Assembly: GCF_000344805.1 (NCBI RefSeq)
Contig: NC_020453.1
Span: 4,125,001 to 4,189,000 of the forward strand
Direction: 5' to 3'
DNA length: 64,000 nucleotides
From: Bradyrhizobium oligotrophicum S58
GTDB lineage: Bacteria > Pseudomonadota > Alphaproteobacteria > Rhizobiales > Xanthobacteraceae
The position numbers and the translations under genes were made by a program. Within the stretch, counting starts at the first letter, position 1, and the number at the start of each line of letters is the position of its first letter. This document shows positions 7,659 through 17,519 of the stretch, in pieces. The notes under the pieces are model-generated. The model made no database searches, was not told the origin of the DNA, and worked only from the letters and a program-made list of their open reading frames with translations.

Positions 7659-7721
7659 TCGCCTGCGAACTGCCGTCGGATCGACGCAGGGGGGCGGTCA
7701 CGGTCGCGCGGATCGCACCGC

Positions 7722-7805
7722 GTAGCCCGGATGAGCGTAGCGATATCCGGGTTTTCCGGCAACGCCAGTGATGAACCCGGATGTCGCTGCGCTCATCCGG
7801 GCTAC
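7722..7805. repeat. Family B palindromic repeat, copy 3
   Basis: Starts GTAGCCCGGATGAGCGTAGC and ends GCGCTCATCCGGGCTAC, with TGATGAACCCGGAT inside. Its right arm supplies the TAG stop codon (7802-7804) of the metallophosphoesterase on the minus strand, so it lies directly at the 3' end of that gene. Confidence 0.9.
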
Positions 7806-8569
7806 GGGACCTCGACCACCAGCGCTGGATCGAAGGCCGGGTTCTCCCTTCCATAGCCGTGCGAATTGCAGATAACGCGGGTCGATCCGATCCGGTAGTC
7901 GGAGGGCGTGTGGATGTGGCCATGGACCCACAGCGCTGGCTGGGTGGCCAGGATCAGCGCTGACAGGTCGGAGACGTAGGCGGCGGTGACGCGGTCGTTG
8001 CGATAGCGCTCGGCGACCGAGCCCCAGTCGGGGGCGTGGTGGGTGACCACGATGGTCGGGCCGTCGTACGGCGTCTCCAGCAGGCCCGTCAGCCAGGTGC
8101 GTGAGGTTCGGTGCAGGCCGAGCGCCTCCTGCGGGCGGAAGCGCAGCCAGGGCTGCTTGCGCCAGGTGATGCGGCGATGGTCGTTCATTCGGTCGCGGCA
8201 GACGGCCATGGTGTGGACCTCGCTGCCGGCGCCAAAGATCGCATAGTCGGTTCACAGCGTGGCGCCCGCAAAGCGCACGCCCGCGAGCACGACCGCGTCG
8301 TTCTCCAAGAGATGCACCCCGAACCGCGCCGCCTCGGCCCGCGCCAGATTCAACTCCTCGGGGTAGGTGCGGTGATAATATTCATGGTTGCCCATCACCA
8401 TGACGATGGGCACGTCCTCCGCCACGATCTCGCGCAGTCGCGCAAAGCCGTTCACCGCCCCCTCGCAGACATCGCCGGCGACGACCACCACATCGACCCC
8501 GGGCAGGGGCTCGATCGGCTTGATGTCGGCCATGTCGGCGTGGAGATCGGAGAAGATGTGGAGGTGCAT
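7802..8569 (-). pseudogene. Calcineurin-like metallophosphoesterase broken by an in-frame TGA
   Basis: Read through, this is a 255-codon metallophosphoesterase. The first part has the metal motifs SDLHAD, AGDV and GNHEYY. The second part, in the same frame, has VTHHAP and GHIH, which complete the dimetal site. The two are split by one TGA at 8252-8254, reading ATL-stop-TDYAIFG; homologues normally have Trp (TGG) there, so one G-to-A change explains it. The 105-residue product lacks the HH and GHxH ligands and should be inactive. A restart at ATG 8209 would give only the second part. A true nonsense mutation or a base-call error are both possible; selenocysteine is unlikely. The stop codon lies in a family B repeat. 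Confidence 0.85.
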
Positions 8570-8705
8570 GGGGGTGTGGACGGTGGCGCGCAGGGGCTCG
8601 CGGCGTAAGGCACGTTAGCGAGTCGTAACGCGCCGTTCGCGTCGTATGGTGAACTACGCTCGTCGAATCTGCCCTGCGCTTGCTACTAAGTTGGTGTGCT
8701 TGGGT

Positions 8706-9449
8706 CTAAGGCGATGACCAGCTTCTGGCGCACAAAATTCGAAACCACGCGCACGAAGGTGGGTCTATTCGTGTATCCTCAGTAGGTTTTGAGATTTGAT
8801 CGACTTTCTCCCATTTCACAAACTCTATGCGGTGATCTACGGGATTGCTGAGTAACAGTCCTTTGTCGAAATGTCGTAGGGGAATTCTTAGAATACCCGT
8901 TGGCACATCCTTGATGCCGATAATGTACGGCTGCGAGTTTGTCCTTAAATCAAGGTCGGCTTTCGCGCGTTCGTATCCAAGAGTAAAAATGGCGGCAATA
9001 ATTGGAACTCCAATTCGGAGTAGTTTTCGAAGCTCTACGACAGAAAGAGGAGCCAGCTCAACTTTTGGCACGAATCGATCAAACAGGATGATCCATAGAT
9101 ATCCAAGGCCAACTAAGTAAAAAAGCGGGAAACCGCTTGAAGTGAAGACAAAAATCGAAACCGGCCCGCCGACTAGGAAGAGTGGCGCGATCCATGACTT
9201 CCAGTTGTTGCGTTGAATTTTCGGCGGGTCTTCGAGTATGAATCTCCATGCCTGCCAGCCAAATATGGTTATGATGCCGATGGGCATCCACAGTATTGCA
9301 TTAGTAAAATAGTCTGTTGCGGTTACAAAAGTTTGGAAAAAGCTTCCGACATAGGCGAAGTAGCCAAATTCATGGACGACGGACAGAAGTATCATCGCGG
9401 CAGAGAGAGCGGCGATCGATTTTGCAAAGTTTTCGAGCAGTTTCTCCAT
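8706..9449 (-). CDS. Hypothetical multi-pass membrane protein, 247 aa
   Basis: The N-terminal two thirds hold about five hydrophobic helices (near residues 10-35, 45-65, 85-105, 108-126 and 142-160), followed by a soluble C-terminal tail. Base composition and codon use are clearly less GC-rich than in the neighbours (many AAA, TTT and ATT codons), which suggests recent acquisition. No domain is recognised. The C-terminal CARSWSSP is low in family character, and the true end may have been altered. It sits between the nrdJ terminator and the broken phosphoesterase, with no operon partner. Confidence 0.6.
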   Translation of the reverse strand: MEKLLENFAKSIAALSAAMILLSVVHEFGYFAYVGSFFQTFVTATDYFTNAILWMPIGIITIFGWQAWRFILEDPPKIQRNNWKSWIAPLFLVGGPVSIFVFTSSGFPLFYLVGLGYLWIILFDRFVPKVELAPLSVVELRKLLRIGVPIIAAIFTLGYERAKADLDLRTNSQPYIIGIKDVPTGILRIPLRHFDKGLLLSNPVDHRIEFVKWEKVDQISKPTEDTRIDPPSCAWFRILCARSWSSP

Positions 9450-9492
9450 TGCTCTTCATGCTTTTAGATGAGGGTTCGATAGTCAGTCGAAA

Positions 9493-9520
9493 GGAGCCGA
9501 TGGAAAATACCATCGGCTCC
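9493..9520 (-). terminator. Stem-loop downstream of nrdJ
   Basis: A perfect 11-bp stem, GGAGCCGATGG / CCATCGGCTCC, with a 6-base loop. On the minus strand it is followed by TTTCG, 48 bases past the nrdJ stop. Confidence 0.65.
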
Positions 9521-9567
9521 TCTGCTTTTATCAGCAGTGTATGGCTGGTGAGCCAATCAATAGTCCC

Positions 9568-12500
9568 TCACGAACACCCCGTCGTGCTTCCGCATGTATC
9601 ACACTTCATACAAGTCCCGTTCCGGACCAGCGTGAAGTTCCCGCACTCCGAGCACATCTCGCCTTCGTAGCCCTTGGCTTTCGCCTCGGCGCGGCGTTCG
9701 GCCTTGGAGGCGACCTGGGTGTTCGCCGTGCCGGCCTTGCTCCACTGCAGCGCCTCGAGCTTCTCGGTGGGCGAGAGGTCATGCTGTGGCTCGTGCTTCA
9801 GGGCGACGGCGCCGTCGATGGCGTCGCCGGTGCGGGAGGAGGAGCGGGCGGTGGCACCGCTGCCGACCGACCCGGTCGACGAGGAGACCGACGACGCGCC
9901 GCTGCCCTGGGAGCCGCCGCGCATCACGACGAGATTATCGGTGCGGGAGCGGGTCAGGCCGCGCGAGACGTACTTCGCGGCCTGCTGGCTAGGTCCGTCC
10001 TCCGACGGCTTGCCTTCGTCGACGCCGCGGCCGAGCGCATCGAAATTGCTTTCGCTGGGGTCGACATGGGCGAGGTCGAAGCGCGACATGTAGCTGACGG
10101 CGAGCTCGCGGAACACGTAGTCGAGGATCGACGTCGCGTATTTGATCGAGTCGTTGCCCTGCACGGGGCCGGCCGGCTCGAAGCGGGTGAAGGTGAAGGC
10201 GTCGACATACTCCTCCAGCGGCACGCCGTATTGCAGGCCCAGCGACACCGCAATGGCGAAGTTGTTGATGAAGGAGCGTAGCGCGGCGCCCTCCTTGTGC
10301 ATGTCGATGAAGATCTCGCCGAGGCGGCCGTCATCATATTCGCCGGTGCGCAAGTAGACCTTGTGGCCGCCGACGACCGCCTTCTGGGTGTAGCCCTTGC
10401 GGCGATCCGGCATCTTCTCGCGCTCGCGCATCACGACGATGCGCTCGACCAGCTTCTCGACGATCTTCTCCGAGACCTGGGCGGCACGCGCGGCCATCGG
10501 CTTCTCGTAGAAGGACTCGACCGCATCGTCCTCGTCCTCGTCGTCCGAGATGAGCTGCGAGTTGAGCGGCTGCGACAGTTTTGAGCCGTCGCGGTACAGC
10601 GCGTTGGCCTTCAGCGCGAGCTTCCAGGACAACAGATACGCCGCCTTGCAGTCCTCGACCGTGGCGTCGTTCGGCATGTTGATGGTCTTGGAGATCGCGC
10701 CCGAGATGAACGGCTGCGCCGCCGCCATCATGCGGATGTGGCTCTCGACCGAGAGATAGCGCTTGCCGATCTTGCCGCAGGGATTGGCGCAATCGAACAC
10801 CGCGTAGTGCTCGGCCTTCAAATGCGGGGCACCCTCGACCGTCATCGCGCCGCAGATGTGCACGTTGGCGGCCTCGATCTCGCGCTTGCTGAAGCCGATG
10901 GCAGCGAGCAACTCGAAGGTCGGGGAGGCAAGCGCTTCCGCCGAGACGCCGAGCTGCTTGACGATGAAGTCCTCGCCCAGCGTCCACTTGTTGAACACGA
11001 ACTTGATGTCGAACGCGGTCGGCAGCGCCTTCTCGACCTTGGCGATGGCCTCGTCCGTAAAACCCTTGGCCCGGAGCGTCGTGGCGTTGACGCCGGGGGC
11101 GTTGGACAGCGAGCCGTGACCGACCGCATAGGCCTCGATCTCGGCGATCTCGCTCTCGCGATAGCCGAGCACGCGGAGTGCTGCGGGCACGGCGCGGTTG
11201 ATGATCTTGAAGTAGCCGCCGCCGGCCAGCTTCTTGAACTTCACCAGCGCGAAATCAGGCTCGATGCCGGTGGTGTCGCAATCCATGACCAGGCCGATGG
11301 TGCCGGTGGGGGCGACCACGGTGACCTGGGCGTTGCGATAGCCGTTGGTCTCGCCGAGCGCGAGCGCGTCGTCCCAGGCCTGGATGGCATGACTGACGAG
11401 CGAGACCTGCGGGCAGTGGGCGTGGTCGAGCGGCACGGGAGCCACCGCGAGCGCCTCATAGCCGGTCGCCTCGCCGCGCGCGGCACGGCGATGGTTCTTG
11501 ATCACGCGCAGCATGTGCGCGGCGTTCTTCTTGTAGCCGGGGAAGGTGCCGAGCTCGCCCGCCATCTCCGCCGAGGTCTTGTAGGCGATGCCGGTCATGA
11601 TGGCGGAGAGCGCGCCGCACAGCGCGCGGCCTTCCTTGGAGTCGTAGGGCAGACCCATGGTCATCAGCAGGCCGCCGATGTTGGCATAGCCGAGGCCGAG
11701 CGTGCGGAACTCATAGGAGAGTTCAGCAATCGCCTTCGACGGGAACTGCGCCATCAGCACGGAGATCTCGAGCACGACCGTCCAGAGCCGGCAGAGATGC
11801 TCGTAGGCGCCGACGTCGAAGTGCTTCGTGTCCGTGTCGTAGAAGGTCAGCAGGTTGGCCGAGGCCAGGTTGCACGCGGTGTCGTCAAGGAACATGTATT
11901 CCGAGCACGGATTGGACGCGCGGATGTCGCCGGACGCCTTGCAGGTGTGCCAGTCGTTCATCGTGGTGTTGAAGTGCAGGCCGGGATCGGCCGAGGCCCA
12001 GGCGGCGTGGCCGATCTTCTCCCAGAGGTCGCGCGCCTTCAGCGTCTTGACGACCTTCTTGTTGGTGCGGCCGATCAGATTCCAGTCGCTGTCGGTCTCG
12101 ACCGCGCGCAGGAAGTCGTCCTTCAGCGACACCGAATTGTTGGAGTTCTGGCCGGAGACGGTCAGGTACGCTTCCGAATCCCAATCCGTGTCGTAGATCG
12201 GGAAGTCGATGTCCTTGTAGCCCTGCTTGGCGAACTGGATCACCCGCTTGATGTAGTTGTCGGGCACCAGCGCGCGGCGCGCGAGCTTGATCTCGCGGCG
12301 CAGCGCCGGGTTCTTCTCAGGATCGAAGCAGTCGTCGCCGGAGCCCTCGCAATTGACGCAGGCCTTCATCACGGCCTTCAAATGCTTCTGGTTGATCTTG
12401 GAGCCGGTGACGAGAGCGGCGACCTTCTGCTCCTCCTTCACCTTCCAGTCGATATAGGCCTCGATGTCCGGATGGTCGGCGTCGACCACGACCATCTTGG

Positions 12501-13332
12501 CGGCGCGGCGGGTGGTGCCGCCCGACTTGATCGCGCCGGCTGCGCGGTCGCCGATCTTGAGGAAGCTCATCAGGCCGGACGAGCGGCCGCCGCCGGACAG
12601 CCGCTCGCCTTCGCCGCGCAGCCGCGAGAAGTTGGAGCCGGTGCCGGAGCCGTACTTGAACAGACGCGCCTCGCGCACCCACAAATCCATGATGCCGCCC
12701 TCGTTGACGAGGTCGTCCTCGACGCCCTGGATGAAGCAGGCGTGCGGCTGCGGATGCTCGTAGGAGGATTTCGACTTGGTCAGCTTGCCGGTCTTGTAGT
12801 CGACGTAATAGTGGCCCTGGCCGGGGCCATCGATGCCATAGGCCCAGTGCAGCCCGGTGTTGAACCATTGCGGCGAGTTCGGCGCGACCATCTGCTTCGC
12901 CAGCATGATTCGGAGCTCGTCATAGAACGCCTGCGCGTCGTCTTCCGACGAGAAGTAGTTGCCCTTCCAGCCCCAATAGGTCCAGCAGCCGGCGAGACGG
13001 TCGAACACCTGCTTCGCCGAGCGCTCGCTGCCGTAGCGCTCATTCTCAGGGAGAGCTGCGAGCGCCTCGGTGTCCGGCACCGAGCGCCACAGCCAGGACG
13101 GCACGCTCTCTTCCTCAACCTTCTTCAGGCGTGCGGCGACGCCCGCTTTGCGGAAGTACTTCTGCGCCAGCACGTCGGAGGCGACCTGCGACCAGAACTG
13201 CGGCACCTCGACATTCTCGAGCCGGAACACCACGGAGCCATCCGGATTCTTGATCTCGGACGTGGTCAGGCGGAAGTCGATCCCTTGATAGGGTGACTGT
13301 CCTTCGGTGGTGTTGCGCCGTTCAATCCGCAT
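9568..13332 (-). CDS. nrdJ: Vitamin B12-dependent (class II) ribonucleoside-diphosphate reductase, 1254 aa
   Basis: Adenosylcobalamin-dependent reductase that makes deoxyribonucleotides independently of oxygen. Family features are the finger-loop/active-site segment [20 protein letters not shown], the [16 protein letters not shown]-terminal signature, [12 protein letters not shown], and a C-terminal Cys-rich tail ending [11 protein letters not shown], which recycles the active-site disulfide. The length fits the long alphaproteobacterial form. ATG 13332 ([12 protein letters not shown]) is preferred over the upstream GTG 13368 because homologues begin there. It stands alone, with a terminator hairpin at 9493 and an unusually long leader upstream. 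Confidence 0.97.
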   Translation of the reverse strand: MRIERRNTTEGQSPYQGIDFRLTTSEIKNPDGSVVFRLENVEVPQFWSQVASDVLAQKYFRKAGVAARLKKVEEESVPSWLWRSVPDTEALAALPENERYGSERSAKQVFDRLAGCWTYWGWKGNYFSSEDDAQAFYDELRIMLAKQMVAPNSPQWFNTGLHWAYGIDGPGQGHYYVDYKTGKLTKSKSSYEHPQPHACFIQGVEDDLVNEGGIMDLWVREARLFKYGSGTGSNFSRLRGEGERLSGGGRSSGLMSFLKIGDRAAGAIKSGGTTRRAAKMVVVDADHPDIEAYIDWKVKEEQKVAALVTGSKINQKHLKAVMKACVNCEGSGDDCFDPEKNPALRREIKLARRALVPDNYIKRVIQFAKQGYKDIDFPIYDTDWDSEAYLTVSGQNSNNSVSLKDDFLRAVETDSDWNLIGRTNKKVVKTLKARDLWEKIGHAAWASADPGLHFNTTMNDWHTCKASGDIRASNPCSEYMFLDDTACNLASANLLTFYDTDTKHFDVGAYEHLCRLWTVVLEISVLMAQFPSKAIAELSYEFRTLGLGYANIGGLLMTMGLPYDSKEGRALCGALSAIMTGIAYKTSAEMAGELGTFPGYKKNAAHMLRVIKNHRRAARGEATGYEALAVAPVPLDHAHCPQVSLVSHAIQAWDDALALGETNGYRNAQVTVVAPTGTIGLVMDCDTTGIEPDFALVKFKKLAGGGYFKIINRAVPAALRVLGYRESEIAEIEAYAVGHGSLSNAPGVNATTLRAKGFTDEAIAKVEKALPTAFDIKFVFNKWTLGEDFIVKQLGVSAEALASPTFELLAAIGFSKREIEAANVHICGAMTVEGAPHLKAEHYAVFDCANPCGKIGKRYLSVESHIRMMAAAQPFISGAISKTINMPNDATVEDCKAAYLLSWKLALKANALYRDGSKLSQPLNSQLISDDEDEDDAVESFYEKPMAARAAQVSEKIVEKLVERIVVMREREKMPDRRKGYTQKAVVGGHKVYLRTGEYDDGRLGEIFIDMHKEGAALRSFINNFAIAVSLGLQYGVPLEEYVDAFTFTRFEPAGPVQGNDSIKYATSILDYVFRELAVSYMSRFDLAHVDPSESNFDALGRGVDEGKPSEDGPSQQAAKYVSRGLTRSRTDNLVVMRGGSQGSGASSVSSSTGSVGSGATARSSSRTGDAIDGAVALKHEPQHDLSPTEKLEALQWSKAGTANTQVASKAERRAEAKAKGYEGEMCSECGNFTLVRNGTCMKCDTCGSTTGCS

Positions 13333-13618
13333 CGCGAGCCCCAATTGTTCTTGCCGGACCGCGTTCACAGGCGGCCGGGATCATTGCATCCAAGGGCGGC
13401 GGCTTGCGAGTCCCATCCCCGGGACGCCCGTCTGCCGCCGCAGTTCAACCGGTTGCCCGGTCCGTCTCTGTTCAGCCTCGAAGCCGGAAGCTCTGCGCCG
13501 TTGTCCGGCGTCTCGCTCCGTCTTCTCGCCGGAGCGTGCAGCCCGTCCGCTGCCTGCTCCGGCTGTTTCTCAACGCGTCACCGTTGCCATTCCGCCCCGT
13601 CGTCCCTGCAGGGGAGCC

Positions 13619-13633
13619 CCCACATCTAGTGGG
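13619..13633. promoter_or_regulatory. Palindrome CCCAC-ATCTA-GTGGG, possible NrdR-type box
   Basis: A 15-base dyad with perfect 5-base arms, lying about 290 bases upstream of the nrdJ start. NrdR controls ribonucleotide reductase genes through paired palindromes of about 16 bases, so this is a candidate by position and symmetry only. Confidence 0.35.
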
Positions 13634-13814
13634 TTCCCGGTGGGAACGCGGCGGCGCGGCCTTTGCGCACAGGGCAGACGGCGACACACGCCCGCTGCCG
13701 TGGTGACGGCGGCGTGGTCGTCTTCGAACCCTCTCGAGGGAAGCGGCCGGCCAGACCCGAAACATGACTGTGCGCCGAACCGGGCCGGAAGCTAGGACGA
13801 CTCCGCTCCCCCCG

Positions 13815-13859
13815 TCAAGAACTAGTGGGGGTTCTCTAACCAAACACTAAATATGGGGG
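13815..13859. promoter_or_regulatory. Two half-similar sites in the likely nrdJ promoter, possible NrdR boxes
   Basis: AACTAGTGGGGG (13820-13831) and ACACTAAATATGGGGG (13844-13859) share the CACTA/TAGTG half-site with the palindrome at 13619. Their centres are about 28 bases apart, slightly closer than the usual NrdR box pair. They lie in the only AT-rich patch upstream of nrdJ. Confidence 0.35.
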
Positions 13860-14146
13860 AAAGTACGGGATAACCAGGGCGCATGCCGGTATCGTGACAG
13901 GCCTAACTATCGGCGAGTCCTCGCGGATTCGAAACCGAAAAAATTTGTCCCGGACGCCATCCACAGGGCTTCGTCCCGCTGTTCACAGGGGCGAATTTAT
14001 TCGCCCGCGAACGACCTGTTTTGCTTGCATCGGCGGGACTCACGGCCGCTTACGGGGCGGCGCTGGGCAGGCATGCCCCACAATCCCTGGTGTGGCCGGG
14101 AAAACGCCGGCAAGCTTGCGCTCCAACAGACGGTGCCGGTGATTCC

Positions 14147-15040
14147 ATGACAGACAAGCCAGGGGCCAGCGGGCGGATCACGCCTGCCGGGCTGATGTTC
14201 CTCGCCATCACCTCGCTCGGCTGGGGCTTCAACTGGCCGGTCACCAAGCACCTGGTCAGCGTGCTGCCGCCTTTGACGCTGCGCGGCACCACCGGCGTGG
14301 TCGGCGCGGCTCTGCTGGCGCTGCTGGCGATCCTCCGCAGCCAGAGCCTCAAGGTGCCATCAGAGGTCTGGCCGCGGCTCATCCTGGCCGGGATGCTCAA
14401 CGTCACCGCCTGGATGGTGCTGATGGGGCTGGCGCTGCTGTGGTTGCCGGCCAGCGAGGCGGCGCTGATCGCCTACACGATGCCGGTGTGGGCCTCGCTG
14501 CTCGCCTGGCCGATCCTGGGCGAGCGGCCGACGCTGCTGCGCGTGCTCGCGCTGGTGCTGGCGTTTGGGGGACTGGCCGCGATCATGGGCAGCAACGGGC
14601 TCACCGCGAGCCGCGACAAGCTGCCGGGCATCCTGATGGTGCTGGGCGGCGCGTTCGGCTTTGCGCTCGGCACGGTGCTGGCCAAGAAGCTGCCGATCAA
14701 GCTGCCGCCGCTGACGGCGGCGGCCTGGCAGATCGGCATCGGCTGCGTGCCGATCGTGATCGTGGGCTTTGCCGTCGAGCACTCCGACTGGACCAGGCTC
14801 GATCAGTTCGACTGGGCGCTGATGTTCTATTCGACCGTGATCCAGTTCTGCGTCGCCTATGTCGCCTGGTTCGCGGCGCTGGCGCGGCTGCCGGCGTCGG
14901 TGGCGGCGATCGGCACCATGGCGGTGCCGGTGATCGGCGTGGTCGCCTCGGCGATGGCGCTGCACGAGCCGCTCGGAGCAGGGCAGGTCGCAGCGCTTGC
15001 CCTAACGCTCGGGGCGGTGGCGCTGGCGACGCGGGGCTAG
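14147..15040 (+). CDS. EamA/DMT-family exporter, 297 aa
   Basis: Inner-membrane transporter of the drug/metabolite superfamily, with ten predicted helices in two EamA repeats. The first begins at MFLAITSLGWGFNWPVTKHL (about residue 14), the second near residue 160 (LGGAFGFALGTVLAKKL). ATG 14147 (MTDKPGASG) is chosen because the upstream frame extension (from 14021) is not membrane-like and has no ribosome site. The substrate is unknown; relatives export amino acids or metabolites. It overlaps the convergent histidine kinase by 4 bases at the 3' ends. Confidence 0.9.
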   Translation: MTDKPGASGRITPAGLMFLAITSLGWGFNWPVTKHLVSVLPPLTLRGTTGVVGAALLALLAILRSQSLKVPSEVWPRLILAGMLNVTAWMVLMGLALLWLPASEAALIAYTMPVWASLLAWPILGERPTLLRVLALVLAFGGLAAIMGSNGLTASRDKLPGILMVLGGAFGFALGTVLAKKLPIKLPPLTAAAWQIGIGCVPIVIVGFAVEHSDWTRLDQFDWALMFYSTVIQFCVAYVAWFAALARLPASVAAIGTMAVPVIGVVASAMALHEPLGAGQVAALALTLGAVALATRG

Positions 15041-17292
15041 GCCGATCCGAGCGCCACGGCTCGGCTGTCCAGCGCCCGCCGCACCATCTGGGCGAGTTCG
15101 GCGCGGCGATAGGGTTTTGTCAGCAGCAGCGCGTCGGCCAGCAGCTGTCCGTGCTCGGCGATGGCATTGTCGGTGTAGCCGGACGTGTAGAGCACGCGGA
15201 TCCCCGGGCGCGCCGCCGTGACCGCCTCCGCAAGCTGGCTGCCGCTGACGCCGCCGGGCATGATGACGTCGGTGAAGAGGAGATCGACGGCCCGGTCCTG
15301 CGCGATGATCGTCTGCGCCTCCGCGCCATACGCGGCTGACAGCGTCGTGTAGCCGAGGCTCTGCAACTGCGAGAGCACGAAGTCCCGCACCAGCGGATCG
15401 TCCTCGACGACGAGGATGGTCTCGCTGCCGCGCGGCAACGCGGTGTCCTGCTCCGGCTCGATCGGCTGCACCGCTCGCGCCGCCGGCAGATAGAGCCGGA
15501 TCGTCGTGCCCCGGTTCTCCTCGCTGTAGAGCTTGAGGTGGCCGCCGGACTGCTTGACGAAGCCATAGACCATGCTGAGCCCAAGACCGGATCCCTTGCC
15601 GGCTTCCTTGGTGGTGAAGAACGGCTCGAACACGCGGTCCTTCACGTCGGCCGGCATGCCGGCGCCGGTGTCGCTGACCGCGATCATGACGTAGCGGCCG
15701 GCCACCACCCCCGCATTGGCCGCGGCATAGGCGTCGTCGAGCGTGGTGCTCAGCGTCTCCAAGAGCAGCTTGCCGCCGTCCGGCATCGCGTCGCGGGCGT
15801 TGATGGCCATGTTGACCAGCGCGTTGGCGAGCTGCGCGGAATCGACATGCGCGATCAGATCCTCGCCGGCGAGAATGGTTTTGATCTCGACCTGCTCGCC
15901 GAGCGTCGGCCGCAGCAGCTTGGCGATGTCCTGCACCGTGGCGTTGACGTCGATGTCGCGCGGGCGCAGCGGCTGCTTGCGCGCGAACGCAAGAAGATGC
16001 CGGATCAGCTCGGTGCAGCGATCGGCCGCCTTGCCGATCAGCGCAGCGAGCTCGGCCGCCGCAGGCCTGTCCCGGACCGTGTCGATCATCACCTCGATCG
16101 ACCCGGTGATGATCGTCAGCATGTTGTTGAAGTCGTGCGCGACGCCGCCGGTGAGCTGGCCGATGGCATCGAGCTTCTGCGCCTGCAACAGCTGCCGCTC
16201 GATCTCGTGCAGGTCGGTCACGTCGTAATACACCAGCGCAGCGCCGTTGATCGTTCCGAGCGACGTGCGCAGCGGTCGTCCGCTCACCATCAGGCGGAAT
16301 TGCGGACGGCCGTCGGTCGGCTTGACCACGACCTCGCGGCGATCGAACGACAGCCCGCGCAAGGCGCGCGCGATCGGCAGATCCTCATCGTCGATGCGCG
16401 TGAGAGCGTCGCTTTCGTAGAAGTGGTTTGCCGCCAGCATCTCGGCGAAGGTCTTGCCCTCGCCGAAGAAATGGCCCGCCGCCTGGTTCGACAGCATGAC
16501 CGTGCCTTCGGGATCGACCACCAGCACGCCCTCGGCCATGCTGTTGAAGGTGTTTTCGAGAATGGCCGAGGAGCGGCGCAGCTCGTCATAGGCCGTTGCA
16601 AGATCGCTGCGCTGCTGCAGCGCCTGGGCTTCCAGTGACGTCGCGGTTGCCTGAGACTGGTCGAGCGAGGTGCGCAGCGCCCGGTCCGACAGATAGGTGC
16701 GGCGGATCAGATGGAATGCAATCACCAGCAGCAGGCCGACACCGGCAAGATCGATCGCCAGCAGCCAGGATCCGGTCCGGTTGGAGGTTGCGGCGCGCAG
16801 CGCCAGCAGCTGTCGTTCCTGCTCGTCGAAGGCGTTGAGCGCTTCGTTGATCGTCGCCATCGCGACCGGACCGGCCGAGCTGGCGGCGAGAGCCTGCAGG
16901 CCGGCGCGATCGTGCGCGGCATACACGCGGATGAGTTCACCGGCGAGCGCGATGCGCCGCTGCACGACGTCCTCGATCGACCGCAGCCGCTCGCTCTGCT
17001 CGGGGTTGTCCTGGACGAGCTGCTGCAGATCGGCCCAGGCCGACGGAATCTGGCCGCTGGTCTCCTGAAACTCGGTGACGAACCGCTCGGTGCCCAACAA
17101 TGCGAAACCGCGCGCGGCCGCTTCGGCCTGCCGCAGCAGCACGCGCAGCTCCGAAGACTTCTCCAGAACCCCCATCGTGCGCTCGACCAAGGCTGTATCG
17201 CTGCGCGCCTTGACGTCCAGCGCCGTCGAAGCTGCGCCGATCGCTAGCAGAATTCCAAGACCCAGCCTGACCACCACGCGACGGCGGATCAT
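15037..17292 (-). CDS. CHASE3 hybrid sensor histidine kinase, 751 aa
   Basis: Membrane hybrid kinase. It has TM1 (residues 8-25), a periplasmic CHASE3-type four-helix sensor (about 35-172), TM2 (175-196), a coiled linker, and PAS (about 245-360). HisKA follows with H386 in GGVAHDFNNMLTIITG, then HATPase_c with N494/N498, DTGAGMP (541-547) and GSGLGLS (567-573), and a C-terminal receiver with phospho-acceptor D675 and K726. All phosphotransfer residues are intact. No Hpt or output regulator lies nearby. It is a tandem paralogue of the kinase at 17520-19820, and the two are separated by 227 bases on the same strand. The signal is unknown. Confidence 0.93.
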   Translation of the reverse strand: MIRRRVVVRLGLGILLAIGAASTALDVKARSDTALVERTMGVLEKSSELRVLLRQAEAAARGFALLGTERFVTEFQETSGQIPSAWADLQQLVQDNPEQSERLRSIEDVVQRRIALAGELIRVYAAHDRAGLQALAASSAGPVAMATINEALNAFDEQERQLLALRAATSNRTGSWLLAIDLAGVGLLLVIAFHLIRRTYLSDRALRTSLDQSQATATSLEAQALQQRSDLATAYDELRRSSAILENTFNSMAEGVLVVDPEGTVMLSNQAAGHFFGEGKTFAEMLAANHFYESDALTRIDDEDLPIARALRGLSFDRREVVVKPTDGRPQFRLMVSGRPLRTSLGTINGAALVYYDVTDLHEIERQLLQAQKLDAIGQLTGGVAHDFNNMLTIITGSIEVMIDTVRDRPAAAELAALIGKAADRCTELIRHLLAFARKQPLRPRDIDVNATVQDIAKLLRPTLGEQVEIKTILAGEDLIAHVDSAQLANALVNMAINARDAMPDGGKLLLETLSTTLDDAYAAANAGVVAGRYVMIAVSDTGAGMPADVKDRVFEPFFTTKEAGKGSGLGLSMVYGFVKQSGGHLKLYSEENRGTTIRLYLPAARAVQPIEPEQDTALPRGSETILVVEDDPLVRDFVLSQLQSLGYTTLSAAYGAEAQTIIAQDRAVDLLFTDVIMPGGVSGSQLAEAVTAARPGIRVLYTSGYTDNAIAEHGQLLADALLLTKPYRRAELAQMVRRALDSRAVALGSA

Positions 17293-17519
17293 CGCAGGGT
17301 CCTGACAGCGCGGGGTGAGGTTGATCGATCAAACGGCATCGTGATTATGAATTGCTGATAAATTGCGAATTGTTCGATATTGCGCAAGCAGATAGGCCGA
17401 TCTGGAAAATACAACCACTTGTAGACGCTGCGCAGTGTCCTGCCAATTGCCTGTCTCTGTTCCCTCCAGATTTGTTGACCGCGGGCACCACGATGATCCC
17501 TGCGGTTCGATATCGGCCA

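Larger units (their letters stand above)
13333..14146. other. Long intergenic leader of nrdJ and upstream of a DMT exporter
   Basis: 814 bases without a supported gene. It is divergent between nrdJ (minus) and the EamA transporter (plus). The first 470 bases upstream of nrdJ are very GC-rich and can form many stems. An AT-rich patch at 13818-13870 is the likeliest nrdJ promoter. Three sites sharing a CACTA/TAGTG half-motif are listed separately. I found no B12 riboswitch consensus. Confidence 0.5.

Noticed and set aside
8252..8254. TGA in the metallophosphoesterase as selenocysteine codon
   Set aside because: The homologous residue is Trp, no selenocysteine insertion element was seen, and the residue is not in the metal site.
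10738..13296. An 852-codon plus-strand open frame opposite nrdJ
   Set aside because: It is the antisense shadow of a well-supported reductase gene. GC-rich codon bias removes stops on the other strand. There is no domain and no ribosome site.
13333..13800. A cobalamin riboswitch in the nrdJ leader
   Set aside because: No B12 box core (GCCACTG) and no AAAAGGGAA-like element on the minus strand; only unrelated GC-rich stems were seen.
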